64,000 nt of DNA from Timema cristinae (taxonomy: Eukaryota > Arthropoda > Insecta > Phasmatodea > Timematidae). Made by a program: the position numbers and the translations under genes. Every line of letters starts with the position of its first letter. The stretch's first letter is position 1. Below, in pieces: positions 33,501-46,142 of this stretch. The stretch spans positions 11,234,776-11,298,775 of the forward strand of contig JBCFYV010011135.1 of assembly GCA_039000515.1 (NCBI GenBank), read 5' to 3'. The notes below the pieces were generated by a model that searched no databases, was not told the origin of the DNA, and saw nothing but the letters and a program-made list of their open reading frames with translations.

Positions 33501-36500
33501 CCTTGGTTTGCTACTGTGCAGGTCAGTCACGTCAGTGGTAGTATGTCTAGTGTCTACAGTATAGTTTATATCTATATGGGGTAGTCTACTATACCGTGGA
33601 TTTCTACTGTGCAGCGTCAGTGGGTAGTATGTCTAGTTAGTTAAGTACTATCTATATGGGGTAGTCTACTATACCGTGGTTTGCTACTGTGCAGCGTCAT
33701 GCGGTAGTATGTCTAGTGTCTACAGTATAGTGTATATCTATATGGGGTAGTTTACTATACCGTGGTTTGCTACTGTGAGCGTCAGTGGGTAGTATGTCTA
33801 GTGGTACAGGTATAGTGTATATCAATATGGGGTAGTCTACTATACCGTGGTTTGCTACTGTGCAGCGTCAGTGGGTAGTATGTGTAGTGTGTACAGTATA
33901 GTGTATATCTATATGGGTAGTCTACTATACCGTGGTTTGCTACTGTGCAGCGTCAGTGGGTAGTATGTGTAGTGTCTACAGTATAGTGTATATAGCTATA
34001 TATGTGGTAGTCTACTATACCGTGGATTGCTACTGTGCAGCGTCAGGTGTAGTATGTCTAGTACAGTATAGTGTATAGCTATATGGGCTAGTCTTCATAT
34101 ACCGTGGTTTGCTACTGTGCAGCGTCAGTGGGTATAGTATGTCTAGTATACTATAGTGTATATACTATTTATGTGGTAGTCTACATCATGTAACCGTGGT
34201 CTTTGCTACTGTGCAGCATCAGTGGGTAGTATGTCTAGTATCAGTATAGTGTATAGCTATATGGGGTAGTTTACTATACCGTGGTTTGCTACTGTGAAGC
34301 TCAGTGGGTAGTTTTTCTAGTGTCACAGTATAGTGTATACTATATGGGGTAGTCTACTATACCGTGGATTGCTACTGTGCAGCGTCAGTGTGTAGTATGT
34401 CTAGTACAGTATAGTGTATAGCTATATGGGTAGTCTACTATACCGTGGTTTGCTACTGTGCAGGTCAGTGGGTAGTATGTCTAGTGTCTACAGTATAGTG
34501 TATAGCTATATGGGGTAGTCTACTATACCGTGGTTTGCTACTGTGCAGCATCAGTGGGTAGTTTTTCTAGTGTCTACAGTATAGTGTATATCTATATGGG
34601 GTTGTCTACTATACCGTGGATTGTTACTGTGCAGCGTAGTGGTAGTATGTCTAGTACAGTATAGTTTATAGCTATATGAGTTAGTCTACTATTACCTTGG
34701 TTTGCTACTGTGCAGCGTTAGTGAGTAGTATGTTAGTCTACAATATAGTGTATACTATATGGGTAGTCTACTATACCGTGATTACTACTGTGCAGCGTCA
34801 GTGGGTAATATGTCTAGTACAGTATAAGTGTATAGCTATATGGGGTAGTCTACTATACCGTGGTTTGCTACTGTGCAGCGTTAGTGGGTAGTATGTCTAG
34901 TACAGTATAGTTTATAGCTATATGAGTTAGTCTACTATACCTTGGTTTGCTACTGTGCAGCGTCAGTGGGTAGTATGTCTAGTACAGTATAATGTATAGC
35001 TATATGGGGTATCTACTATACCGTGGTTTGCTACTGTGCAGCGTTAGTGAGTAGTATGTGTAGTGTCTACAGTATAGTGTATATCTATATGGGGTAGTGT
35101 ACTATACCGTGGATTACTACTGTGCAGCGTCAGTGGGTAATATGTCTAGTACAGTATAGTGTATAGCTATATGGGGTAGTCTACTATACCGTGGTTTGCT
35201 ACTGTGCAGCGTTAGTGGGTATTATGTCTAGTTACAGTATAGTGTATAGCTATATGGGGTAGTCTACTATAATGTGGTTTGCCACTGAGCAGCGTCAGTG
35301 GGTAGTATGTGTAGTGTCTACAGTATAGTGTATATCTATATGGGGTAATCTACTATACCGTGGTTTGCTACTGTGCAGCGTCAGTGGGTAGTATGTCTAG
35401 TACAGTATAGTGTATAGCTATATGGGGTAGTCTACTATACCGTTGATTGTTACTGTGCAGCGTCAGTGGGTAGTATGTCTAGTACAATATAGTTTATAGC
35501 TATATGGGGTAGTCTACTATATTGTGGATTGTTACTGTGCACATCAGTGGTAGTATGTATACTACAGTACAGTTTATAGCTATATGGGGTAGTCTACTAT
35601 ACCGTGGATTGCTACTGTGCAGTGTCAGTGGGTAGTATGTCTAGTACAGAATAGTGTATAGCTATTTGAGGTAGTCTACTATACCGTGGTTTGCTACTGT
35701 GCAGCGTCAGTGGGTAGTATGTCTTGTGTATACAGTAGAGTGTATAGCTATATGGGGTAATCTACTATACCGTAGTTATCTACTGTGCAGCGTCAGTGGG
35801 TAGTAAGTCTAGTACAATATAGTTTATAGCTATATGGGGTAGTCTACTATATTGTGGATTGTTACTGTGCAGCATCAGTGGGTAGTATGTATACTACAGT
35901 ATAGTTTATAGCTATATGGGGTAGTCTACTATACCGTGGATTGCTACTGTGCACTGTCAGTGGGTAGTATGTCTAGTACAATATAGTGTATAGCTATATG
36001 GGGTAGTCTACTATGCCGTGGATTGTTACTGTGCAGCGTCAGTGGGTAGTATGTATACTACAGTATAGTTTATAGCTATATGGGGTAGTCTACTATACCG
36101 TGGATTGCTACTGTGCAGTTTCAGTGGGTAGTATGTCTAGTACAATATAGTGTATAGCTATATGGGGTAGTTTACTATACCGTGGATTGTTACTGTGCAG
36201 CGTCAGTGGGTAGTATGTCTAGTACAATATAGTTTATAGCTATATGGGGTAGTCTACTATATTGTGGATTGTTACTGTGCATCATCAGTGGGTAGTATGT
36301 ACACTACAGTATAGTTTATAGCTATATGGGGTAGTCTACTATACCGTGGATTGCTACTGTGCAGTGTCAGTGGGTAGTATGTCTAGTACAGTATAGTGTA
36401 TAGCTATATGAGGTAGTCTACTATACCGTGGTTTGCTACTGTGCAGCGTCAGTGGGTAGTATGTCTTGTGTCTACAGTAGAGTGTATAGCTATATGGGGT

Positions 36501-39500
36501 AATCTACTATACCGTAGTTTGCTACTGTGCAGCGTCAGTGGGTAGTAAGTCTAGAGTCTACAGTATAGTGTATAGCTATATGGGTAGTTTACTATACCGT
36601 GGTTTGCTACTGTGCAGCGTCAGTGGGTAGTATGTGTTGTGTCTACAGTATAGTGTATAGCTATATGGGGTAGTTTACTATACCGTGGTTTGCTACTGTG
36701 CAGCGTCAGTGGGTAGTATGTCTAGTACAATATAGTTTATAGCTATATGGGGTAGTATACTATATTGTGGATTGTTACTGTGCAGCATCAGTGGGTAGTA
36801 TGTATACTACAGTATAGTTTATAGCTATATGGGGTAGTCTACTATACCGTGGATTGCTGCTGTGCAGCGTCAGTGGGTAGTATGTCTAGTACAATATAGT
36901 TTATAGCTATATGGGGTAGTCTACTATATTGTGGATTGTTACTGTGCAGCATCAGTGGGTAGTATGTATACTACAGTATAGTTTATATCTATATGGGGTA
37001 GTCTACTATACCGTGGATTGCTACTGTGCAGCGTCAGTGTGTAGTATGTCTAGTACACTATAGTGTATATCTATATGGGGTAGTTTACTATACCGTGGTT
37101 TGCTACTGTGCAGCGTCAGTGGGTAGTATGTCTAGTGGCTAAGGTATAGTGTATATCTATATGGGGTAGTCTACTACACCGTGGTTTGCTACTGTGCAGC
37201 GTCAGTGGGTAGTATGTCTAGTGTCTACAGTATAGTTTATATCTATATGGGGTAGTCTACTATACCGTGGATTACTACTGTGCAGCGTCAGTGGGTAGTA
37301 TGTCTAGTGTCTACAGTACATCTATATGGGGTAGTCTACTATACCGTGGTTTGCTACTGTGCAGCGTCAGTGGGTAGTATGTCTAGTGTCTACAGTATAG
37401 TGTATATCTATATGGGGTAGTTTACTATACCGTGGTTTGCTACTGTGCAGCGTCAGTGGGTAGTATGTCTAGTGGCTAAGGTATAGTGTATATCTATATG
37501 GGGTAGTCTACTATACCGTGGTTTGCTACTGTGCAGCGTCAGTGGGTAGTATGTGTAGTGTCTACAGTATAGTGTATATCTATATGTGGTAGTCTACTAT
37601 ACCGTGGTTTGCTACTGTGCAGCGTCAGTGGGTAGTATGTGTAGTGTCTACAGTATAGTGTATATCTATATGGGGTAGTCTACTATACCGTGGATTGCTA
37701 CTGTGCAGCGTCAGTGTGTAGTATGTCTAGTACAGTATAGTGTATAGCTATATGGGCTAGTCTACTATACCGTGGTTTGCTACTGTGGCAGCGTCAGTGG
37801 GTAGTATGTCTAGTACAGTATAGTGTATATCTATATGTGGTAGTCTACTATACCGTGGTTTGCTACTGTGCAGCATCAGTGGGTAGTATGTCTAGTATAG
37901 TATAGTGTATAGCTATATGGGGTAGTTTACTATACCGTGGTTTGCTACTGTGCAGCATCAGTGGGTAGTTTTTCTAGTGTCTACAGTATAGTGTATATCT
38001 ATATGGGGTAGTCTACTATACCGTGGATTGCTACTGTGCAGCGTCAGTGTGTAGTATGTCTAGTACAGTATAGTGTATAGCTATATGAGGTAGTCTACTA
38101 TACCGTGGTTTGCTACTGTGCAGGGTCAGTGGGTAGTATGTCTAGTGTCTACAGTATAGTGTATAGCTATATGGGGTAGTCTACTATACCGTGGTTTGCT
38201 ACTGTGCAGCATCAGTGGGTAGTTTTTCTAGTGTCTACAGTATAGTGTATATCTATATGGGGTAGTCTACTATACCGTGGATTGTTACTGTGCAGCGTTA
38301 GTGGGTAGTATGTCTAGTACAGTATAGTTTATAGCTATATGAGTTAATCTACTATACCTTGGTTTGCTACTGTGCAGCGTTAGTGGGTAGTATGTGTAGT
38401 GTCTACAGTATAGTGTATATCTATATGGGGTAGTGTACTATACCGTGGATTACTACTGTGCAGCGTCAGTGGGTAATATGTCTAGTACAGTATAGTGTAT
38501 AGCTATATGGGGTAGTCTACTATACCGTGGTTTGCTACTGTGCAGCGTCAGTGGGTAGTATGTGTAGTGTCTACAGTATAGTGTATATCTTTATGGGGTA
38601 GTCTACTATACCGTGGATTACTACTGTGCAGCGTCAGTGGGTAGTATGTCTAGTACAGTATAGTGTATAGCTATATGGGGTACTCTACTATACCGTGGTT
38701 TGCTACTGTGCAGCGTTAGTGGGTAGTATGTCTAGTACAGTATAGTTTATAGCTATATGAGTTAGTCTACTATACCTTGGTTTGCTACTGTGCAGCGTCA
38801 GTGGGTAGTATGTCTAGTACAGTATAATGTATAGCTATATGGGGTAGTCTACTATACCGTGGTTTGCTACTGTGCAGCGTTAGTGGGTAGTATGTCTAGT
38901 ACAGTATAGTTTATAGCTATATGAGTTAATCTACTATACCTTGGTTTGCTACTGTGCAGCTTCAGTGGGTAGTATGTCTAGTACAGTATAATGTATAGCC
39001 TTATGGGTAGTCTACTATACCGTGGTTTGCTACTGTGCAGCGTCAGTGGGTAGTATGTCTAGTACATTATAGTGTATAGCCTTATGGGGTAGTCTACTAT
39101 ACCGTGGTTTGCTACTGTGCAGCGTCAGTGGGTAGTATATCTAGTACAGTTTAGTGTATAGCTATATGGGGTAGTCTACTATACCGTGGATGTTTACTGT
39201 GCAACGTCAGTGGGTAGTATGTCTAGTACAGTATAGTGTATAGCTATATGGGTAGTCTACTATACCGTGGATTGCTACTGTGTAGCGTCAGTGGGTAGTA
39301 TGTCTAGTGTCTACAGTATATTGTATAGCTATATGGGGTAGTCTACTATATTGTGGATTGTTACTGTGCAGCATCAGTGGGTAGTATGTATACTACAGTA
39401 TAGTGTATAGCTATATGAGGTAGTCTACTATACCGTGGTTTGCTACTGTGCAGCGTCAGTGTGTAGTATGTGTAGTGTCTACAAAATAGTTTATAGCTAT

Positions 39501-41343
39501 TTGGGGTAGTCTACTATACCGTGGATTGCTACTGTGCAGCATCAGTGGGTAGTTTTTCTAGTGTCTACAGTATAGTGTATATCTATATGGGGTAGTCTAC
39601 TATACCGTGGTTTGCTACTGTGCAGCGTCAATGGGTAGTATGTCTAGTACAGTATAGTTTATATCTATATGGGGTAGTCTACTATACCATGGATTGCTAC
39701 TGTGCAGCGTTAGTGGGTATTATGTCTAGTACAGTATAGTGTATAGCTATATGGGGTAGTCTACTATAATGTGGTTTGCCACTGAGCAGCGTCAGTGGGT
39801 AGTATGTGTAGTGTCTACAGTATAGTGTATATCTATATGGGGTAGTCTATTATACCGTGAATTATTACTGTGCAGCGTCAGTGGGTAGTATGTCTAGTAC
39901 AGTATAGTGTATAGCTCTATGGGGTAGTCTACTATACCGTGGTTTGCTACTGTTCAGCGTCAGTGGGTAGTATGTCTAGTACAGTATAGTGTATAGCTAT
40001 ATGGGGTAGTCTATTATACCGTGAATTATTACTGTGCAGCGTCAGTGGGTAGTATGTCTAGTACAGTATAGTGTATAGATATATGGGGTAGTCTACTATA
40101 CCGTGGATTGTTTCGGTGCAGCATCAGTGGGTAGTTTTTCTAGTGTCTACAGTATAGTGTATAGCTATATGGGGTAGTCTACTATACCGTGGATTTTTAC
40201 TGTGCAACGTCAGTGGGTAGTATGTCTAGTACAGTATAGTGTATAGATATATGGGGTAGTCTACTATACCGTGGATTGTTACTGTGCAGCGTCAGTGGGT
40301 AGTATGTGTAGTGTCTACAGTATAGTTTATAGCTATATGGGGTAGTCTACTATACCGTGTATTGCTACTGTGCAGCATCAGTGGGTAGTTTTTCTAGTGT
40401 CTACAGTATAGTGTATATCTATATGGGGTAGTCTATTATACCGTGAATTATTACTGTGCAGCGTCAGTGGGTAGTATATCTAGTACAGTATAGTGTATAG
40501 CTATATGGGGTAGTCTACTATACCGTGGTTTGCTACTGTGCAGCGTCAGTGGGTAGTATGTCTAGTACAGTATAGTGTATAGCTATATGGGGTAGTCTAT
40601 TATACCGTGAATTATTACTGTGCAGCGTCAGTGGGTAGTATGTCTAGTACAGTATAGTGTATAGTTATATGGGTAGTCTACTATACCGTGGATTGCTACT
40701 GTGCAGCATCAGTGGGTAGTTTTTCTAGTGTCTACAGTATAGTGTATATCTATATGGGGTAGTCTATTATACCGTGAATTATTACTGTGCAGCGTCAGTG
40801 GGTAGTATATCTAGTACAGTATAGTGTATAGCTATATGGGGTAGTCTACTATACCGTGGTTTGCTACTGTGCAGCGTCAGTGGGTAGTATGTCTAGTACA
40901 GTATAGTGTATAGCTATATGGGGTAGTCTACTATACCGTAGTTTGCTACTGTGCAGCGTCAGTGGGTAGTATGTCTAGTACAGTATAGTGTATAGCTATA
41001 TGGGGTAGTCTACTATACCGTGGATTGTTACTGTGCAGCATCAGTGGGTAGTATATCTAGTACAGTATAGTGTATAGCTATATGGGGTAGTCTACTATAC
41101 TGTGGTTTGCTACTGTGCAGCGTCAGTGGGTAGTATGTCTAGTACAGTATAGTGTATAGCTATATGGGGTAGTCTACTATACCGTGGTTTGCTACTGTGC
41201 AGCGTCAGTGGGTAGTATGTCTAGTACAGTATAGTGTATAGCTATATGGGGTAGTCTACTATACCGTGGTTTGCTACTGTGCAGCGTCGGTGGGTAGTAT
41301 GTCTAGTGTCTACAGTAGAGTGTATAGCTACATGGGGTAGTCT
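30504..41343. repeat. Large satellite array, about 82-bp monomer, about 130 copies
   Basis: Monomer in blocks: GTCAGTGGGTAGTATGTCTA, GTACAGTATAGTGTATAGCT, ATATGGGGTAGTCTACTATA, CCGTGGTTTGCTACTGTGCA, GC. A common longer variant replaces CTAGTACAG with CTAGTGTCTACAG. Each monomer has the perfect palindrome TATAGCTATA, and GTATAGT and ACTATAC as inverted arms about 23 bp apart. Other variants: CAATATAG/TATTGTGG, TATACTACAG, GGTAGTTTTTCTAG. All orientations are head-to-tail; ORFs inside are chance. Sharp edges at both ends. Confidence 0.97.
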
Positions 41344-41774
41344 TCGCAATAGGTGGTATGACTGTCAACTTATGTCGTGTTTATGCACTGTAGAAAAGGA
41401 ACGGTTTGCTTGTGAAATATTGATACTATATATATATATATATACATACATATATATATACATATATATATGTATGTATATATATATATGTATGTATGTA
41501 TGTATATATATATATATATAGCATAAATGCCATGATAAAAAATATTTATAAAGGACTTTAAAAAAAGCCTTAAAATTATCCAATAAGGACAAAAACCAAT
41601 AAAATAAGACATAAAAGTTAAAAATGACCAAAAATGACCAAAAGATTACCTATTAAAATATTTTCACAACGAAAAGATAATGAACAGAATATATGTACAC
41701 ATGTCTGTGATATAACAAAAAAAGATGAAATGTCATAAAAAATCTGGGCCCTGGTTCGAAGTAATTGATAGGTC
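41344..41774. other. Satellite right flank with AT microsatellite
   Basis: Unique-looking sequence containing the (TA)/(TATG) tract listed separately. No gene seen. Confidence 0.5.
41428..41521. repeat. (TA)n/(TATG)n/(CATA)n microsatellite
   Basis: Alternating ATATAT, ACATACAT and TATGTATG blocks; produces open frames of Y/I repeats on both strands that are not genes. Confidence 0.95.
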
Positions 41775-41930
41775 ACAAGAACTCGGTGATGGGGAGATCA
41801 AGGTTCAAATCTCAGTCGGCTGTAGCGAGGTATTTATATTATAAATGGACTCCCACTTTCCCTCTTTCACAAATGTGGATACATTTCCTCCACAATTCTA
41901 CTTTCCCCAACTACACATCTATGCGGTTAA
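41775..41930 (+). mobile_element. SINE A' fragment
   Basis: GGTGATGGGGAGATCAAGGTT, CAAATCTCAGTCGG, CACAAATGTGGATACATTTCC, CTACTTTCCCC. The 5' head and 3' tail are missing. Confidence 0.6.
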
Positions 41931-42076
41931 ACCTACATCAGTGGTCGTGAGATTTAATGCATACTCCTGTGTTAGACTGGATCCCCGGAGACGGAATCTC
42001 TGGGGTTAGAATGCGGCTACACTTCATCTAAGATTATACCTTACCTATCCCTATTTAATTAAAATAATTATATGTC

Positions 42077-42260
42077 AACCTCAGTGATCTTGGGGTAAAG
42101 TGCTCATCTCATGAACCAATGATTGTGGGTTCATACCCAACTGGAGTCGACGTTTTTCCTTAGCGATAAAAAATCTGTAGCACAACTTCCTACGGAGGGG
42201 AAGTAAATCTGTTAGTTCCATGTAGATTATGGTATGTAAAAGAACCCTGGAAGTTATGGT
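42077..42260 (+). mobile_element. SINE D
   Basis: tRNA-like head CCTCAGTGATCTTGGGGTAA with B-box TGTGGGTTCATACCCAACT, body TCTGTAGCACAACTTCCTAC, GGAGGGGAAGTAAATC, TTCCATGTAGATTATGG. D-like 3' sequence (AAAATACCTTTCC, GATTGGTAG) resumes at 42488-42540, so the copy may have been split by the 42262-42487 segment that holds repeat E. Confidence 0.65.
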
Positions 42261-42317
42261 GTGGTTTTGGTACGAAGAACAGTATTAGTTACTAAAGTTA
42301 CTAAAGTTACAATTTTA

Positions 42318-42440
42318 AAATATCCATACTTCAAGTCATTCTCTCTGAAGCTGTCACTTTTGATGGATATTAAAAATATCTATAAAATAATCCAAATACT
42401 CGTAATACAGTAAAATGTTATCAGTGTTGACCGCAAAGAA
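42318..42440 (-). repeat. Dispersed repeat E, copy 4 (inverted)
   Basis: Reversed, it reads GCGGTCAACACTGATAAC, TTTGGATTATTTTATAGA, AAGTGACAGCTTCAGAG and ATGACTTGAAGTATGG. Confidence 0.55.
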
Positions 42441-42548
42441 AACAATATAATTTGTTCTACTGTTCTTCCAACAAAAGTCAGGGTATTAGGAAAATACCTT
42501 TCCAGCATGATTGGTAGCACCTTTCGCTCCCGATCATAGAATATCTCT

Positions 42549-42830
42549 TAGACCTGGTGGTCTAAGGGTAAGGTTTCAGACTTCTGTGCTGGCGGCCGGG
42601 GTTCAATCCTTGGTCCCGGCAAAGATTTATCTGATTACCAAACCCTTCCTTCACCTCTGACAAGACATCTTGTGAATGTGGGGAATGTAAGGCCTCCACC
42701 GTGGTTCGGATTCCACGTTAAACTATAGGTCCTTCATTTCATCTTACAATCACCCTACCATTACACATTAGCGTAAGTGCGTATAACCCGAACGGCTAGT
42801 AAGACGCGGTGCTAATAATAATAATAATAA
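42549..42830 (+). mobile_element. SINE B
   Basis: Near-complete: CCTGGTGGTCTAAGGGTAAGG, GCTGGCGGCCGGGGTTCAAT, CAGATTTATCTGATTACC, GTATAACCCGAACGG and GTAAGACGCGGTGC with (AAT)n. Confidence 0.9.
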
Positions 42831-42837
42831 TTTAGTG

Positions 42838-43025
42838 ATTATAAAGGTTATATTTAAATTAAGTGTACCAGCATTTGCGTGGAGGGAGAGTGGACAACCA
42901 TTTTGGAAAAACCATACTAAATACACCCGACTGAGATTCGAGCATCGATTCTCCCATTCATCAGCAGTCTAATCTACTGCGAGAGTAGCGCCTTAAACCA
43001 TGCGGCCACCGAAGCTGGTCCCAGC
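42838..43025 (-). mobile_element. SINE A'
   Basis: Reverse copy abutting the SINE B tail: CCAGCATTTGCGTGGAGG, TTTTGGAAAAACCATAC, ACCCGACTGAGATTCGAGC, AAACCATGCGGCCACCG. The 3' tail is missing. Confidence 0.75.
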
Positions 43026-43480
43026 TAGGTTACAATACTATTTTTTATGAATCACGATTCAAGTAATGTTTTTTCTCGTTAGGTTACTGTTATATTAGGT
43101 TTAGTAAAGCTAGTTTGGTTTAAGTTTATTTATAATAATTTATAGATAAATTTTCTTTATATGAACAAGTCCACTACCATTCGTGATGTCACACTCCATA
43201 AAAATAGTCGGCTCTAGCCGTTACACAATATAATCATTTTACGACCGTTTACGCTGCATGTAGCATAGTCTACCCCAATTCCAAGATAATTTTATTATAA
43301 TCTACTTAAAATATATGTATTTAATGATTATTATTGTTTTAAAATGGAGCGTTGTAATTTTAATTTGCTTTAGTTGAAATTTTAAGGAAGAGGTAGGGGT
43401 ACCAAGCCCCCCTGAATAGCCCAGCACCCCTTCTCTCAACTTGACAATGTCCATATTCACAGTGTTTTTTTTATTTTTAT

Positions 43481-43697
43481 TTGCAACGTATCTCACTACC
43501 TGTTCATGTTTAACCAATATCTAAGGGTGTTATGGACGAGGAAGGAAGCACTTTAGAGGTGTACAACCCACATTTTCGGGGAGGGAAGTGGGGAACTATT
43601 TAGGAAAAACTACCCTCAGTAGACCCTAACCGGATTTGAACCCCGATCTCCCCGTTCTCAGACGTTTTAACCCATTCTGCCACTGAAGCGGTCCCGT
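43481..43697 (-). mobile_element. SINE A/A'
   Basis: CAACGTATCTCACTACCTG, ACCCACATTTTCGGGG, TTTAGGAAAAACTACCCTC, TTGAACCCCGATCTCCCCG, TTCTGCCACTGAAGCGG. Confidence 0.65.
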
Positions 43698-43798
43698 AGT
43701 TCTTTAGTCCAGATTAGGAATTGGTAATGCATTTCAAGTTCGGTAATGAAAAATATCCCAACGGTTTTAGTTACCTTTCATTAACTACCGATACATAT

Positions 43799-43998
43799 CA
43801 GTGGTCATGTGGGTTAAGGTGTCACCCTCGTTTGATCTAAATCTACGTTGAAAATAGGTCGGAGATCGAATCCCAAAGTGTACACTGAGGGCAGTTTAAA
43901 CTAAATTAATGTTCATGCTCCCTTTACACAAATATGATCATTGTTATTTTTAATTCTACCTTCCTCAACCTTACCCCGTTGGTGTAAATATGTTGGTA
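43799..43998 (+). mobile_element. SINE A' relic
   Basis: GTGGGTTAAGGTGTCACCCTC, GTCGGAGATCGAATCCC, CTTTACACAAATATGATC, CTACCTTCCTCAACCTTACC. Diverged. Confidence 0.5.
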
Positions 43999-43999
43999 G

Positions 44000-44959
44000 C
44001 TTGGTCGGGGGGTTAGTATATGATGCATACAAAATAAATGGAGCAGTGAACCAAACAGGATTTCTTGCTCCATTACCAAATATGGAGACATTAAATTAAT
44101 ACTCGTAAGATTAAACGAACTAATAAGACATTGTTGCAGAATATAATTATAAACTCACTTTGTTCGATGTGGGATCCACCCTCAATTTTCCAGTGAGTGA
44201 AAACTAATGTAATTCCAGCGTTGTTTTTAACATTGATTTATTTTTACAATTTTATGGTTCTAGCTGTCCCATAAGTGTGTCAGAAAAATAAAAAATGTGT
44301 GGAAAATGTGTAAAATGTGAAAAATTTACCTAAAATCAAAAATATAGCTATGATGCAATCCGTTTTTTGATAGGTCTTACAGTTTAGTCACAATAGGCCT
44401 CCAAAGAAAGGTCCGCACTGACTTTAAAACTACTCCGCCATTTTGAATTTTTTTCGGGGGCTAAAAATTAAAATTAATGTTTAACTTTTTGGAATTTTCT
44501 CGTCGGTTACAGGCTGGAAGCTAAAAGTTTTCTAAATTTCAAGTTTCTAGCTCATCTGGAAGTGGGTGAACATTAATGTCAGTGAGTGAGTGAGTCAGCC
44601 ATGTTGCTTTGTAGTATAGTGAAGTGAAGTGAAGTGAAAGAGCATCACTTTTAACTAAAAAGCATAAACGAAATAAAATACACTGTTACAGAAACATAAT
44701 AATTATAAAAAGGGACCATCACTGTACAGTGTATTTCTATGAGCATAAAAATCAACTCCTCATTTCCCAGTGCTACGTTTAAGAAATGTATTTGCTTACA
44801 TCTTGAAAACTATTATATAAAAATATATTTTATATTAAAGTTTTTTATTTTTAATAGTAATACTACAACTTTGCAATGATGTGTTATCTCGTATCTCAAA
44901 GTTTTGTGGAGATATGAACAAAATTCGTGACAGCCGCTTATGTTAAGTACCTTCAAAGT
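44000..44959. other. No recognisable feature
   Basis: AT-rich. GAAGTGAAGTGAAGTGAA near 44620-44637 is a three-unit simple repeat, and GTGAGTGAGTGAGT lies at 44583-44596. Confidence 0.4.
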
Positions 44960-45313
44960 CAGGGGTGAGCAATATTTTTGAGTCACGATCGAGTTATGAA
45001 CTTACTAAAAGCCCCAAGATCACCCATCCTTTCTTCACTCTACTTTATATTTATTTTTTCATCTATATACTCTTATATTTAATATTTAAATTTAATCTTC
45101 CCTCGAATATGTATGTTTCCAACCTTATAGAAACAAATATGGAATAGATAATATATATATTTTATTCTAAAATTGTGGTTACACTCAAATATCATTTGAA
45201 ATTATTTGATATGGCCTATTTGTGAGTTCAAAAGATCAACTTTCAGTGCCGATGTTATTTTCATACACGATCGACAGAAAAATGCAATGAGATCGAACAT
45301 TTTTCGACCCCTG
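44960..45313. mobile_element. hAT-like MITE
   Basis: Left CAGGGGTGAGCAATATTTTT and right (reversed) CAGGGGTCGAAAAATGTTCG are the termini of a hAT-type element. Flanks TTCAAAGT and ATTCTAAG(T) are similar but not an exact 8-bp duplication. ACGATCGA-type motifs lie near both ends. Interior non-coding. Confidence 0.6.
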
Positions 45314-45635
45314 ATTCTAAGTCATTTTAAGTCATTATTATTTTTTACGTTTTATCCTAATAATAAACAGTGTTCAGATACGAATTTTAATCATAAACTT
45401 TATCAATTATTTCGTAAGAATTGCTTCTTTTTTTCACTCTTAATTTAGTTAAACTTAACTTTTGGGGTTGGATAGATAGTTACAAAAAAACTAAATACCA
45501 AATTTTAGCCTGATTGATAAAATGGCTTCGTCCGAGAGACAGATGGCATTGTGAAAACTACTTTTTCGGGTTCATGAGATCATGAAAATTCGATATTCTT
45601 CAAAATATCAAATTCAATTATTTTGAGACAGAGAT

Positions 45636-45902
45636 CCGCCTCGGTGGCGTAGTTGGCTAACGCGCTTGTCGTGTTGAGCTCGACTGCTGAGGACAGGGAG
45701 ATCGAGGTTCAAATCTCGGTCGGGTGAACTGGGGGTGGTTTTCCCTAAATGGTTTTACACTCTCCCTCCACACAAATGCGGGTTCACTTCCTCTAAGTCA
45801 ACCTTCCCAATTCCTAATCCATTAGCGTAATTAGTACTTAAAGCATATAACCCGAACGGGTAGTAAGACGCGGTGCTAAATATTATTATTATTATATTAT
45901 TA
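45636..45902 (+). mobile_element. SINE A with target duplication
   Basis: Full copy: CCTCGGTGGCGTAGTTGGC (A-box), GAGCTCGACTGCTGAGGAC, GAGGTTCAAATCTCGG (B-box), GGTTCACTTCCTCTAAG, CCCGAACGGGTAGTAAGACG, (ATT)n. TTGAGACAGA repeats at 45623-45632 and 45903-45912. Confidence 0.92.
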
Positions 45903-46009
45903 TTGAGACAGATCACAATACTACCTCTCTCCCAGGGGTCACGATGAAGTAGAAATACTCAATGTTATATTATATTTTGATTTCTTTATTGTATCTTAGT
46001 ACTAGTATG

Positions 46010-46142
46010 GGTAGTACGCATATATTTACTACACTGATGACATAGAGATGATCAATTAGGACTTTAGAGGAAATGTACACGCATTCGCTAGGAGGTTGAG
46101 TGGGAAACCTTTTAGCGAAAAACAGTATAGTGAACCGGTCAG
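46010..46142 (-). mobile_element. SINE A' fragment
   Basis: GTACACGCATTCGCTAGG, GTGGGAAACCTTTTAGCG and GTGAACCGGTCAG suggest a diverged body. Confidence 0.4.

Noticed and set aside
30504..41343. CRISPR array
   Set aside because: Head-to-tail satellite with no unique spacers, in a eukaryotic context.
45636..45730. Functional tRNA gene
   Set aside because: The A- and B-boxes are good, but the region is the head of a SINE with body, tail and target duplication; no proper acceptor stem closes.
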